Source of the DNA: Phoronis australis
Lineage: Eukaryota; Phoronida; Phoronidae
Length of the DNA stretch: 64,000 bases
Assembly: GCA_002633005.1 (NCBI GenBank)
Contig: NMRA01000041.1
Location: 443,140 to 507,139, forward strand
Direction: 5' to 3'
This document shows positions 33,485 to 45,144 of this stretch, piece by piece. Numbering within the stretch: the stretch's first letter is position 1; the number at the start of each line of letters is the position of its first letter. Under the pieces are notes generated by a model that saw only the letters and a list, made by a program, of their open reading frames with translations, made no database searches and was not told the origin of the DNA. The translations under genes were made by a program, and so were the position numbers.

Positions 33485-34185
33485 GGTCAGTACAGTGCAG
33501 AATGTCAGAATGGTCATGACGATGTGATTCCTGGTGACAGTGATGGCTACAGTAATGATATGAAGACCGATTTCAAAGTTTTGAAAGACTATTGACACTA
33601 CAAAAATCGTACTTAGTGTCGTGTTCTTCAAACGTAAATAAGTTGTTTAGGTACTGGTTTAGTTTTAAGTGCCTGCGAACAAAATATACAAGAAAGTAAG
33701 ATAGTGATAATGTGTCGGATTACATGAAGAATGCAATTAAAAAATGTGGCTGCTAATAAATGGGGTTTTGATTATGTCTGCATTTAATAAGTTGCATTTT
33801 CAGTTTTGTGGACCACAAAAATGTGGGTGCAGCCATTAAAACTAACCTTTTTAAGTGACCCAAGAGCAAAGATACTGAGGAAAATGTATTTTACGGGTGC
33901 CATTTTCTAAAATCGAAGATGGCCGCCAAGATGGCGCCCAAGAATTTAAAATTTCCATTTCCTTGACCTGAGAAATGCAGATGTGCCATAAAAACAACAT
34001 TCTAAGTGACCCAAAAGCGGAGATATTGGGCAAAATCCATTTTACAAGCGCCATTTTTGAAAATCCAAGATGGCTGCCAAGATGGCCGCCAAAATAGAAG
34101 CAATTATTTTCTGATTTGTCATTCCACGAGGTTTCCAAAAATGTATAGTTTCCACTTTCCCCAAACAATTCCAACTAAAGTACTT
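33485..34185 (-). mobile_element. dispersed repeat family B, copy 3 (inverted, full length)
   Basis: Reverse-complement copy of 21410-22105, collinear over about 0.7 kb from CAGTGCAGAATGTCAGAATG (33494) to the GGTTTCCAAAAATGTATAGT end (about 34131). It keeps CAAGATGGCCGCCAAGATGG words in both internal sub-repeats. The frames inside are not coding. Confidence 0.8.
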
Positions 34186-34189
34186 TTTC

Positions 34190-35090
34190 CAATGGTTACA
34201 TTAAATCGTAAAAAACGCAGATTTTCGTCGTTTTGATATTAATGTGGAAATTTAAGTCAATTTTCTAACTTGATGAGCAATACCTGATCGTGAAATGTTG
34301 AAATACAATTCCGTATTTTATCACTGTCGTTGAAGTTTTAAAGAGGCAAGTATTATTGAACTGACAATGTCACAATGTCACCGGTTAATTTGATAACAAA
34401 TCTGCCCTAAGCGTAAATGAGAAGTTTTTGATTTTCTAAAAAATCAGTAAATTTATACAGGATGGTGATAAAGATTCACTGTTTTTATTCCATATATTCC
34501 ATGCCTACCGTATTCAAAACGTTTCTTATAATTTGCCTCAATGCGATAACTGTCAAGTGTTACTTCGCAAAATATGAGCATTTTGAGTTTAACGAAATCA
34601 AACTAAACTGTTAAGATATAAGAGAAAATTCCGTCTCACCAAATTAGATAGTAACTGACACTTGTGGCTTTGGCTATCCAAAGGAATTTCCTCGGTTTCT
34701 TAATGTTTGGATTCATTGCGATGTTGATTTGGTTTTCTTTTAAAGAAAAACTAAATGAAAAAGGCGGTCTTAACTAAATCTCCATCCTTTTTATCCTCCA
34801 ATCTCACTGCTTCTCAGAGAATGCTCCCCCAGTCTGATGATACCCGTCTCGATATTCCTCCACTACCATTACCCCTTATATCTGTGTCCTACGAAACCGA
34901 TGTTCCTCAACCCTTCTTATCCGATAACCCGTAAATTCAATTACTTTGCGACTCCTTGGTATGCATCAGCCCATTGCGTGATAAAACGCTACAAATTTGA
35001 GGGTTTGAAATGATTGGCAACCTGGGAGCACTGCATTAAGTGGATTCAATCACCTCGAACAATATCCATTAATGTCCATATAATTATTTT
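34190..35090. other. no gene recognised; probable intron
   Basis: AT-rich, without domain-bearing frames. It ends in the acceptor of the Ig-like exon at 35095. Confidence 0.4.
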
Positions 35091-35094
35091 TCAG

Positions 35095-35195
35095 GTTTCA
35101 TATTCGAAACGCAATAAATGTTGCAGACCATGGCATCTACAGAGTGTCTGAAAATACGCTCAACATTCATGGCATATTTTTTGTGGGAGTTGTAG
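35095..35195 (+). CDS. Ig-like fold, last exon (phase 2-1)
   Basis: The acceptor TAATTATTTTTCAG ends at 35094 and the donor GTAG/GTAAGT follows 35195. Entry is phase 2, which restores the Thr codon split at 27993, giving the Ig run DGSIT-FHIRNA. The 33 residues FHIRNAINVADHGIYRV and the following strand match the E-F strands of Ig domains (L-x-I-x-NA...D-x-GIYR). The usual F-strand Cys is replaced by Val. Exit in phase 1 closes a 1-1 module. Ig-like modules lacking the core disulfide and ending D-x-GxYR occur in Tie-type and other receptors, but I do not assign a family. About 7.1 kb of intron precedes it. The next exon was not found before 41 kb. Confidence 0.55.
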
Positions 35196-35199
35196 GTAA

Positions 35200-37790
35200 G
35201 TTAAAGTTGTTTACAAACATATCTTTTCTAAGAGTTGTATGGTGTATAGCTCGCTCATTGAGGCAGCTGGTGTGCACTGTGCTACCAACGCGCCCCTGGA
35301 TTTTTTCGTAAAGAGGTCCCCTCCTTAAGTTCACTAGGAAAGAGCTACATACGTAAACATTCAAACAGGCTTATATTTCTTATGTACGGATGGGGACACA
35401 TAGTACATGGCTGTATCATTTGCACTCAGTGGTTTTTGGTTTCATAGCTATGACTTACTGGGCTAAAGTGGCATATTTGGAATTTTACGTTCCCCCAATT
35501 TCCTTTTTTGTACGGAAAAAGTGAATACAAGGTATAGGTGGTCATGAAGGTTCACGTGAATTAATCAAATTTGATTATTGCAGTTAACAGATATTATAAC
35601 TAAATTTGTAGGAGAGGAGATATCTTAACAGACATTCTACGAGAAAATTAAAAGAAATCAAATCACCCTAGGGGTCATCTTCCAGATTGAATTTAAGCTC
35701 TGTGTATGTCATCATGATGTGGCGCTGATACAAAAATCGCAAATTTCGCACTTATTGACCTCTTAGTATTAACCTATAGGCCTTCAAAGCTTTAGGTAGA
35801 AAATGGCACGTTTTTGCATACTAAAACAGCAGTTTTCAAAATAAAAACAGGTGGATTGCATGCAGTGAGAGAAAACACATAGGAAATGGGACACGAGGAC
35901 TATCAAATGAAATTGATATTAATGATTTCGCTGCGCGCATCACGTGACATGGGGGTAAATCTGTAAGCATTTTTTGCAGTGTTTAAAGTGCGTGTCATTC
36001 AAATCCTTCTACAAGCCAGTTTGAGGGGTGTAGACATTGACATTTGTTTTTGGAAAGATCTTGGATATGTAAAACAAATTTTAAAAATCTCTTGAATGGT
36101 TGTTGTTTGATTTAAATTTTGTTCTAAAAATGACCTAGTGTTGCGTATTCTACATTTTTAAACGAATGTTTTTGTAACTCTGTTACATTTAGAATGGATT
36201 CAAGAAAGATAATTAATGGAAATCAACATTTTTGGGACCATAATGCTGTCTGAGATATCCATATTACCATTTCACTCACTGAACGTTCACAACTGACCGT
36301 GGGTCAGGCACAGAAGATGACACAGCTGCCTGGTAACTGTACCACTAACGATTAACGACGTTAGATAAAATTTCTTAGGGTGACATGAATAATTACTGGG
36401 ATTTTTAAAGAAATAATCCGAATTTTTCAATAATTCAAGGCAATCTAGCTCTTATTTATAAAAAATCTTTTGAACTAAGGGTTCGGGACTGTATGAAGCG
36501 GTTAAACCGAAAATTATTTTTTCACTTTGATGACAAAAGCCTGCATCACAGGAAAGGCATAATTGTCTGAAATTCAAATGTGAAAAAATATCAAAATCGC
36601 ATGGTGCATTTAAAAGTTATACTATCAATGTGTTAAGTTTTGACTTTATTTCGTTCGGGTCGGCCATCTTGCGATGGCAGTAGCATAAGCTAAGTACTTA
36701 AACATTGTTTTCACAAATTTTCCAGCAGTAAATTTTAGTAGCACATATCTTTACCTACCATTCTACACAATCCAAAAGTTTACATCAGTATTTAATGACG
36801 CAGGTGTAACTTTGTGAATTGAATGGTTAAAGTGCTTGCAATTCACGTTAGAGAACATGGCGACTTTTTGAACTGAAAGTCATATTCAACCGGCTACATA
36901 GTCATCATTTAAGATTTAACTACAATTAATTTGGAGACGCCTTGTTACAAAAAGCAGTTTTTACAGTGTTCCTGTGCTTGTGCCATATTTACTATGAATC
37001 TTCTATTTGTTTCAATGTTGAATGCCCATTCAATTGACCTTGCATTCTGCTAAAGTCTGTTGAAATTGTTTTGAAACCTGTTTTATTGTTTGACAGATAA
37101 CTTCTGTTAGAGGTATGATCATTTTATGTCACAACAGAACCCAGATTTTTCTGTGCTCAAATTGTCCATTTGATTCGTGTTTTGTAACTAGTTACTTTCT
37201 ACTTAAAGATACAACCAAATGGGAAAATGATACTTGATTTACAGAAATTGGTTACATTTGGATTATGAAGGGTAAAACCTACTCGAATCCTTCTGCGTCA
37301 TATTTTTTATTATTTATCATTTAGGCTGTTAGGATCTTTTTGGTTTGCGTATTAATTTGTACCAAGATCACTTTGCTAGAAGTAAGTCTCAGCTACTATG
37401 AAAAATTTGAAACCCGTGCTCCAATATTTTTAAGAGATGTCATTTTTATCTCTCATGAAGTCTGGCAACAGGTGACAAAATCAGATTTAGGTGTAATCGG
37501 TTAAATGATTAACATCCTGTAAAAATGACAAAACTGAGACTTTATATATGTTATGTAATGATTGTCAGGTAATAATGTGGACGTTACCAGGGCACCAGTT
37601 ACCAGAGGTTAGACGCATAAACGGTTTCCAACGTGCTAAAACTGTCAATGGTGTAGCAGCACAGGTTAGATTCATTCGAAAACATGCATGTAAATAATAT
37701 AATGCAACATATATTTTGGCTAAATTAGTAGTAGGACGTTGAAAAGAAAAACGACGCTAGACTGCAGCATGTAAATGACATCATCAGGTT
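35200..37790. other. no gene recognised
   Basis: About 2.6 kb of AT-rich sequence with no open frame longer than a few dozen codons beyond the donor region. It has no tandem repeat and no match that I noticed to other parts of the window. Downstream exons of the Ig-like gene, if present, were not detectable. Confidence 0.4.
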
Positions 37791-37794
37791 CAAT

Positions 37795-37978
37795 AGTATA
37801 AATAAATATAGATTATTACATGGCGAAGTCGTTATCCCTCGTTATCTAGAGCACGAGTGGATTTTGGAGAATTATCGCCCGAGGGGCCTAAGCCCCGAGG
37901 GTGATAATTCTCCAAAATCCACGAGGGCTCTAGCTAAGAGGCATAACGGCTGAGAACATGTAATAATCTATTTATACC
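37795..37978. repeat. long imperfect palindrome (foldback), about 185 bp
   Basis: The two halves are inverted copies. The innermost arms are perfect over 20 bases (37857-37876 and 37903-37922, starting GTGGATTTTGGAG). Outside them the sequences TATAGATTATTACATG (37808-37823) and its inverse near 37956-37970 continue the match with scattered differences. The centre is GGGGCCTAAGCCCC. It could extrude as a cruciform or form a hairpin in RNA. It is probably the remains of a foldback or MITE-type element. Confidence 0.85.
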
Positions 37979-38518
37979 ACATAATAAACGAGAAACATTG
38001 CAATGAATCGATTTACCTTTTCTGGCTCTTCACGGCTTTGTAACTACTTTCTATGTCAGAGGCCCGGGGTCGGAGGTCGTGACCTTTTAAGAAAAGCCCG
38101 GCTATTTTTGTCAAATAATGCTTTTACTCAAAACCAATTGAAAACTTAAATATTATAGAAATAAATTGAATTTATAAATTAAGGTTTACCAACTATTATA
38201 GCTTAAAACACGTTTTTTCACGCTAAGCTTCGACCGGGAAATTATCGTCTGCTAAAGTAGGTTACCACTGGTAACTGACTATAATTCTCAAGTCAAAGAT
38301 CCTGACGAGACGATACCCGCATTCAAACTAGAGATCGGTGATTTACAAGTGAGAGGACATGAGAGAAAAATTTCACTGAATTAAGATATCATTTTCATGG
38401 AAATTTTGTGTCTTATTTTTCGTAGCGTATAAGTACAGTACAATGCGGTTTGTTGAACGTGCGATTATTGCGCGTGCTCATTTAAGTATTCTATTTTCAC
38501 TCTTGATAACATCAGTCG

Positions 38519-38587
38519 CTGCTTGGTGTAGTGGTAAAGTCGGCGACCTCCAACTTCAAGGGTCCCGGGTTCGACTCCGTCCTCGGT
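38519..38587 (+). other. tRNA-like sequence (degenerate)
   Basis: An A-box-like TGGTGTAGTGG (38524-38534) and a B-box-like GGTTCGACTCC (38568-38578) are spaced as in a tRNA of about 70 bases. The T-stem does not pair properly (CGGG against CCGT), so a working tRNA is unlikely. It lies between two foldback structures (37795-37978 and 38601-38622), which suggests a tRNA-derived part of a composite repeat, but a tRNA pseudogene is also possible. Confidence 0.5.
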
Positions 38588-38600
38588 TTCCCGCCAAATC

Positions 38601-38622
38601 GTTATCTCACTAGTGAGATAAC
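38601..38622. repeat. perfect 22-bp palindrome
   Basis: GTTATCTCAC-TA-GTGAGATAAC is its own reverse complement. It lies 14 bases after the tRNA-like sequence. GTTATC and TTATTACA words nearby resemble words in the 37.8-kb palindrome, so both may belong to one element of about 0.85 kb. Confidence 0.8.
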
Positions 38623-38644
38623 TTTATGGGTTATTACACGGTTG

Positions 38645-40000
38645 TATCTGCCATTTGACGCCAAACACAATATCGTAAGGGAATTAGAGTAATATTGAAA
38701 CGTCATTCTCAAAGATGCATGTGCCATCGTTTCCTCGATGGAAACGTTTTGACTAAATTTCATGAAATGTCACCAAAGAAATCTAAAAATTGACATTGAC
38801 TGATTTGATCACCATAGAAACATATTTGCAAAAATTAATGAAGCCTCGTTATGAGGTTTATGAGATATAGCTACATACTTTCCTTAGTCAGGCACCGTAA
38901 AATAGTCGATGGTTTGTCTTTTCTATAGGTTGTTGATTAGAAACAAACATATTTTGATTTTCATATTTTCTAATTCAGACGTCAAACTGGTGAAGAGTGT
39001 GATTCATTGAAAATTCCGAGCACCCCGCAAGCTGGCCCTCACAGCACCTCACAAATGGCTGAAAATCAAAGTTGGGTAAAATCTATCGAATTTTTGCACT
39101 CCGTTGAAGGTTAACGAAACCCCTTAAAATTCAAAGACTGTCTTTTGATAGAGAGATTCAACTTGGATGTCTACATATACATTATAAAAAGTTCTATCCC
39201 GTTCTTTTTAGCCGTTTTAAAACAACTTCATTAACTGAACCTTGTTGAACCAAAAGTGAGCTATTTTGCTAAAATATTCACGACGTTCTAGCTTAAAAAA
39301 TAAGGGCCCAAAAATTCAAATAAACATTTTGAACATAGTTCACCAAGATGTATGAGCAAACAATTTTTTTCAAAATCTGAATCGGTGACCCGAGAGTCGA
39401 CCTTTTGGTCTTCTTGTGGAAGCACTTTCTGATATTGATGAACGTGGCAAGAATTTGGAAAGCCGGAGTTGTTTATCGAAAGGTATTTGTAGATGAAATG
39501 ATTTGTCGAGACTCTTCTGAGACTGGATTAAACGTCGCCAAAGAAATGGTGCATTTTTATGATTTGATCTCAATTTGGAGAGGATTGAGGCCATTTTGAA
39601 ATTCACCATTTTTTAATGACGATGGCTTTGAGAAATATATTCACATGAACGAATACAAACAAACGTTTCAGTTACAACGTAAGCTATCTTTTGTTTTGTT
39701 CTCATAGCAAAGGATACGTCCATCGCATGATGAATAGACACCCGGCAACACCGCCATCTATCACCATTCGATGTCTTACTCCTTATCTAGTTTCCCCTTA
39801 CTTATAGTAATTGCCGCCAGATGATGTCCTATCCTGTTTCTGATATTAATTTGTTAGCACACGTGGTTATTTGGTCTAATTTTGCTTTTCGCAGGCGCAT
39901 AGTCACTTTAGTTTTGTCCTTGAGATGGAACCTGCGTACGTTCCAAGAAATAGAACCAGTATATCGATGAGTTGAAATGTGTTTGTCCACGACCAGATTG
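38645..40000. other. no gene recognised
   Basis: A 64-codon plus frame (39405-39599) and an overlapping 79-codon minus frame (39370-39609) are present but show no domain and no strong splice sites. Otherwise featureless. Confidence 0.35.
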
Positions 40001-40005
40001 GGTTG

Positions 40006-40050
40006 CTGCATGGATTGAACTTAAAAAGCTTTTAAGTTCAATCCATGCAG
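40006..40050. repeat. perfect 21-bp inverted repeat with 3-base loop
   Basis: The arms at 40006-40026 and 40030-40050 are exact inverses (CTGCATGGATTGAAC at the outer end, then TTAAAA), separated by AGC. Weaker pairing continues outward for about 15 bases. A hairpin or cruciform is possible. It may mark a breakpoint upstream of the LINE endonuclease remnant. Confidence 0.9.
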
Positions 40051-40249
40051 TAACTCGTCTTCATGATGCACAATGTATCGAGTCAGATTTTTAAGACTAT
40101 AGAGAGAGCGTTGAATTTGACTTGTATGCAAAAAACTGAGTCCGCTGCATAAACCAAATCTCCTGTTCTTTAACCATTACTGAACGCGAAGTTCAACGTG
40201 ATCGCCTGCCTAATCGCCAAACATTTTAAGATGACTGTTGCAACGAAAA

Positions 40250-40670
40250 ATACGAATTGTTGATCTATTCTGGCGAACTGTGACTTAATTTCCAAGTTTA
40301 TTATGCGTGGGGACTGGAATATGATAATCGATAGCCGAAAAGACGCTATTACTAATAGAAATGTTAACAATCCAAGTACACGCAGATAAGTTTTAGAGCT
40401 TTTAAAAGAAAAAAATGGTTGGCATTTGGAGAGCATTTCACCAAGGCGAAAATAGTTTCACATAGTTTAAAACACCCTGTGAAAATGAGTAGAGTGGACA
40501 TTTTTCTTGCTACGGAAGACTTTTTCTTCAGTTTTTCAGACTCTTCTATTTTGCCAGCCTGTATCAGATCACGCGACGGTTATAGTTAAATTTTTCATTT
40601 CTGGAGACACAAGATGGAACAGTTACTGGAAGTTTAAAGTCATCCGTTTTAAAAACCTCACCGAATCTGC
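40250..40670 (+). pseudogene. LINE endonuclease C-terminal half, frameshifted
   Basis: This is a fragment of a non-LTR retrotransposon endonuclease. GDWNMIIDSRKDA (about 40310) holds the GD-x-N catalytic strand. It is followed by NNPSTRR and LELLKEKNGW. In shifted frames come the FHQGENSFT segment (equivalent to HP...FTW) and RVDIFLATEDFF, the SRID-type substrate loop (about 40495). SDHATVIVKFFISGD (about 40567), with the catalytic SDH, then precedes RWNSYWKFK. At least two frameshifts and stops break it. The N-terminal part and the reverse transcriptase are absent. It differs in sequence from the endonuclease at 690-1342, so it is a separate LINE lineage or a distant copy. Confidence 0.75.
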
Positions 40671-41403
40671 ATAACAATCAGTGAAACATACTCTCTTATA
40701 TAGTCCGGATACCTATCGTCGTCAGGCTCCGATGGTCGTCCGCCATCTTCTTTCGCCTGCAGCGCAGTCACGCGGGAATTAGCGTTCCAATATATCTAGA
40801 TCAGTCGTCTGCACCTTAGGTACCGTCAGAGGTCCTAATGTCGTGAGTGCCCTAAAGTCGTGAACGATCTTATTTCCTCTTCTGCGCAGCTCCGCGACAT
40901 CTGGCATTGAAGTTTCCAGCGTTCGTCTGCTTACGAACATCAAACGAATACCAGGACGTGTTTTTAGTATTCACAATATGATATCAAACGGTGAGTGAGT
41001 GGCTTCTTTTTTCAAATGTATCTTAAAAACAGCATATTTCACTAATCCACTTTTTGTGCATTTTTGGGATATATTTTCGAAAATATTCATCGTTCAAATT
41101 TACTCAAACACGCGCTTCAGGGATAGCTTGAACAATGTATCAATATGTCCCAGGGTCGATCAAGTTTTGTAAGGCCAAAGCAATAAAATACAGAGAGATA
41201 ATTGATGCTGGGTTCTTAGTGTTTTACGTGAAAGACCTCATTGAAAACGTCTGTGCACATCATAGACTATAGTACATGGACCGCCAACTCCGTATACAGT
41301 ACTTTCAATGGACGGAATATGTGAGCCCTTACGTCATTATTCACTGGCGACACCTGGCTAAATTTTCTGGTGCAATTTCCGGCAAGTACGTCGTCTGCTA
41401 ATC

Positions 41404-41598
41404 ATGGTCGGCTACTGTGTGGCCGGTTGTTCGACCACACACGCGAAATGCAAAGGAATTAGCTTCCATACCATCCGAAGACCCCATAATCGGCTGTGGG
41501 AAGAAGACCTTACTTCTTGTGTCAACGTGAATGGCAGTTGTTTCAGCTATAAGACTTTATATATTTGTTCAAGGCACTTCGAAGATGAATGTTTTTAA
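41404..41598 (+). CDS. THAP zinc-finger domain exon
   Basis: The THAP domain is a C2CH zinc-binding, sequence-specific DNA-binding fold found at the N-terminus of nuclear factors and of P-element-type transposases. The frame opens at ATG 41404 with MVGYCVAGCSTTH (first Cys pair). It continues with GISFHTI, RLWEEDL (the conserved Trp) and FSYKTLYICSRHFEDECF, giving the C-x-x-H pair and the HF signature. That covers about 60 residues of the usual 80-90. TAA follows directly after the final Phe, so the C-terminal AVPTIF-type end is missing here. It must come from a further exon through a weak donor inside GAATGTTTTT, or the copy is truncated. A start Met immediately before Y-C is normal for the family. 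A host gene and a transposon relic are both possible. Confidence 0.7.
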   Translation: MVGYCVAGCSTTHAKCKGISFHTIRRPHNRLWEEDLTSCVNVNGSCFSYKTLYICSRHFEDECF

Positions 41599-41599
41599 G

Positions 41600-42120
41600 A
41601 CTCTACTACTTAATCCTGTCTTCACAAATCCATTTTTGTTTTCTCCGCTTTGATGAAAACTATCTGGTAAACTTTTTGACGAAAATTATCCTGTAAATTT
41701 CTTCCAAAGGTAGTGAACGCTGGTGAAACCTTTAACATAAATAAAGATTACATTAATACTTCATAAATAACCACTCGGACCAGTCAAAATCTCCCAATTC
41801 AACAGCAGGTTACACACTCATTTCATGTCGAATATATGCCGCACAAAGTCTCTCGACTGCAGTCTATGAAAATGCAACCAACTTCTTTGAAAACATGGAA
41901 AGGAACACCAGATGGGTGTAAAGGTTGTTTTTATTCTTCAATATTAATTTCTTTGTAAGCGGACATATGGTTTTTTAAATTTCCGCCTTAAGTCCTAACA
42001 TTTCTAAACTGAAGCCTTTCAAACAAAGGTTTATGACGAAAACAAAATTCTTCAACCAGTTTTGTAAAGTCGTATGCCACCTGTAGGGTACATAATGAGC
42101 CAATCCCACTCATAATGTAA
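41600..42120. other. no gene recognised
   Basis: Spacer between the THAP exon and the first copy of the duplicated segment. No convincing downstream THAP exon was seen. Confidence 0.35.
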
Positions 42121-43706
42121 CAAGACTTTGAAAAGCGTTTCAATGCCGAAATTAATATTTTTCGTTGTTTTGGACTGTAAAGTATATGTAAGTATTTCTC
42201 GTCAAAATACACTAACCGGAAACTGCACCAGAAAGGTCAGGAGAGTTCAGCTCATCACGTAAGAATATGCCGGAGTTGCGAATCTGTTGTCTTTAAAGTC
42301 CTGCTCTCACACGTTGTTAAACCTTATTACATGGTTACATGTAGAGGATGTTATAAGGATCCAACAAGTATCTACCCCATAACTAATACACGACACGTAC
42401 TCGAAAAAAAGTTTAAATGAACGTGCCACTCACGATTGGCACCCGAAAAACCACCGCCATTTTGAACTTGCCGCGAATTACCCGGAAGTACAATTCATTC
42501 AGGAACCCAGGCCGAGAAAACGCCGTCAGTGCGACTGGAGCAGTGCCTATACTGTTACCAGCCAGCAAACGGGGATAAAATAATCGACAGCGCGCCTTAA
42601 TTTTAATAAAATAAAACTACGGACAATTTTATCGAATTTGCTGAAGAAATGTGGCGAATAAGTTATGACAGAAATAATTTTGCCAAACTCGGGACCGCAG
42701 TCTGTCGGACCCGGTGCGGATCGAGACCAGACACTGGCGAACGATAAATGCATGCGGTTGCAAGCTGTTTTGTCGAAGTAAAACGGTCAAATGATAAATG
42801 CTGCACATATTCAAGGGTAGTTTCAGACACTTGCATGAAATTACGGGCTGGTTAGTGCTGTGTCACACTGCCGCGGCAGACCTTAGTTAGCCTCAGTCAC
42901 CAGCTACGAGTGAAGACTATCGTCAAAATACAGCTTGTTAGTAGGCCTATACAACTTTGCGCCAAGGCTACCCTTAGGCCTAACTGGTCGCTGGCCGCAG
43001 CGCTCGCTCAAACGAGGTTTATTTAGAGTTTGGGTACTTCTGGTGAACTGTGCAAAGTTGTTGGCTTTCAATAGAGATTTTCCCAGACTTTGTATGAGCG
43101 CACCAAGCCTAAAAGAATGTGGGGGGTTCGACCCATATTGGTTCCTAGGTTCGACCGGCCTACGTAATGCTATTTTAACATACTAAGTACGCGTAATTTA
43201 TGTAGTATTTTCAGATACTGGAACCACATGGGCAGTTTGAGAGCAGGGCTATAATCTATGGTGCACATTAAAGTTGGGTGCAAAACATACATGTATAACA
43301 CATTTATTTCAATTGAAATTGAATTAATAAACAATGCAATGTATTTTTATGTCGTCTAGAGTAACTGTAAGTACTGTAGTTGACTTGTGTGGTCTTACTT
43401 CGTGCATTTCCGTCTAAACGAAACGTTCACGACCTTAGGGCCTCATTCAAAATGGCCGGCGATATCAGCGACCGTTTTAAAACTCTGCTTACGGATACGA
43501 ACAAGGATTAAGATTGTCAAAACACGTATATTTGTGAAGGCTGACGTCCATGAGCAGTTGCAAACGGACTTTGGGTAGTACGACAATCAACTGCTTATTA
43601 TGCTTATATTCACGACTTTAAGTCACCGGACAACGCCAGAAATATCTGACATAGGCAGTGCGCATGCGCAGCCAGCAGCTAACTATTCCCCCACAGAAAT
43701 ACACAC
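42121..43706. repeat. 1.59-kb near-identical duplication, copy 1
   Basis: The segment reappears at 45145-46730 with a constant offset of 3024 bases and almost no differences. The one I noticed is a two-base change at about 43181 (CATACT here, TTTACT in copy 2). It ends at a single N (43707) just after ACACAC. It contains a GC-rich upstream part and a short start context TTCAAAATGGCC (43446 onwards) with 19 codons before a stop. No domain was recognised in any frame. Confidence 0.95.
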
Positions 43707-43707
43707 N

Positions 43708-45144
43708 CAGGTTTCAAGCTCCTCAGCTTGGTTTAACTATATATTAATAAACCATAAAAATGGTTCCAAGTGATCAGTGCAATAGCTGCGCACGTCTAAT
43801 AAATGTGTTTCATGCAGCTCTTGATTTAAACAAAGGTCTGTTTTTTAATTTTGGTCCGGTATAAATAACGCCACAGATCTGGAAATCCAGCGAAACACTT
43901 CTACCTTACAAATCTGACAATCCCTAGTCTCAGAAAATTTGAGCACCCGGCAAAAGATACTAATGATGAAATTCTGGGGATGATAATCACCCACTTTGTT
44001 TATTTACTTTATCACCTCAATTCGAAATACTTGGTCAAATGAAGCCCATTCGAGTAAGCATTATGTGGGTCCCATTGCCAACCCAATATACAATATGATA
44101 GAACCCAACTACTTCAAGTTGCAGTTAAATCAGGATGGGCATAGATAAGGAAATTTGCTGCATCAACAGATTGGCCTAATAAGAATAAGATACAAAGTGT
44201 TGCTACAGTGCACACGTGCAGGAGACTTGGTCTATTATTTTCCCGCCGTAAATGCATGAACCAATCAGATCACCAATGGCGCAAACTTTTCGAAAACAGC
44301 TCGATTTTTAGGAGTCCTGTTTTACTGTTTTATTTATTTTCAAAACTTTATTGTGTTACATTTAGTTTATTTTCTGTTAAACTCAATGAAGCCACCTAAT
44401 ATGAATGCATTCAACCCCCATTAATGCCTTGTAAAAACCAAAAGTTATGCTCTGTCAACGTTAGACAAAATCAGTACACCCCTTTCTCAAAAATGGGTTA
44501 AAAGTTAGAAACAAAGGACACAAGTTTCCATCACTTGTAACGTCGATTTTCGACATTGATGTTGGGGAGGAACATCAGTTTGGCGACAGCAACACGGAAT
44601 CGTACGAAGGCGATGATTTTCAAACTTTGATTCGTTTTCGTAGTATGACTTTTTTCCCTATGGTTCAGGGCTACTTCTGAACCCAGGAACAAGAACTGAA
44701 AAATGCAGGGTTCGTGATAACGTTGGAGAACGGTAACATTTATATAAGTTGTTACAACTGTCATCGATATTGTCATCTCCTCTGTTTTCATCTAACCTTC
44801 CCAGATGAAAACTTGAATGAAGAGGACCTTCAGTACTTGAGTGAGCATGGTATACTGTGTGATTTATGTTGAATTATTCAACAGTTCTTTTAAGAACCAT
44901 TTCACTCTATAGCTACAACCAACATCCCTTTTAAGGGCCACTCAACACTTCCCAGAAGAACTGCTCACTTGAGAATGTTGATTAATAAACATGCTTTCGC
45001 AGTTTTATCAGTAGGCCTATGTGAACCATGAATCAAAAACTGTCCGATAACTATGCTGCTATTGGGCAAGCAGACGACATAATCAGTCGGCACCGAAGTT
45101 TAAATTTTGTAATTAATTACCAGTAGCATTGCCAAAAGTACTCA
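43708..45144. other. unique segment between the duplicate copies
   Basis: No recognised gene. Two short plus-strand open stretches look mildly coding: an acidic one at about 44546-44677 (IDVGEEHQFGDSN, YEGDDFQTL), and one after an acceptor-like CTTCCCAG at about 44805-44872 (NLNEEDLQYLSEHG, then CDLC and stop). Neither has a known domain, and both may be chance. Confidence 0.3.

Noticed and set aside
38519-38587. Functional tRNA gene
   Set aside because: The boxes are present but the T-stem does not pair and the acceptor ends do not match. Kept only as tRNA-like.
43387-43578. Conserved frames repeated at 46411-46602 (and 42547/45571, 42935/45959) as evidence of paralogous genes
   Set aside because: They are identical because the whole 1.59-kb segment is duplicated, non-coding positions included. 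This does not show selection on protein.
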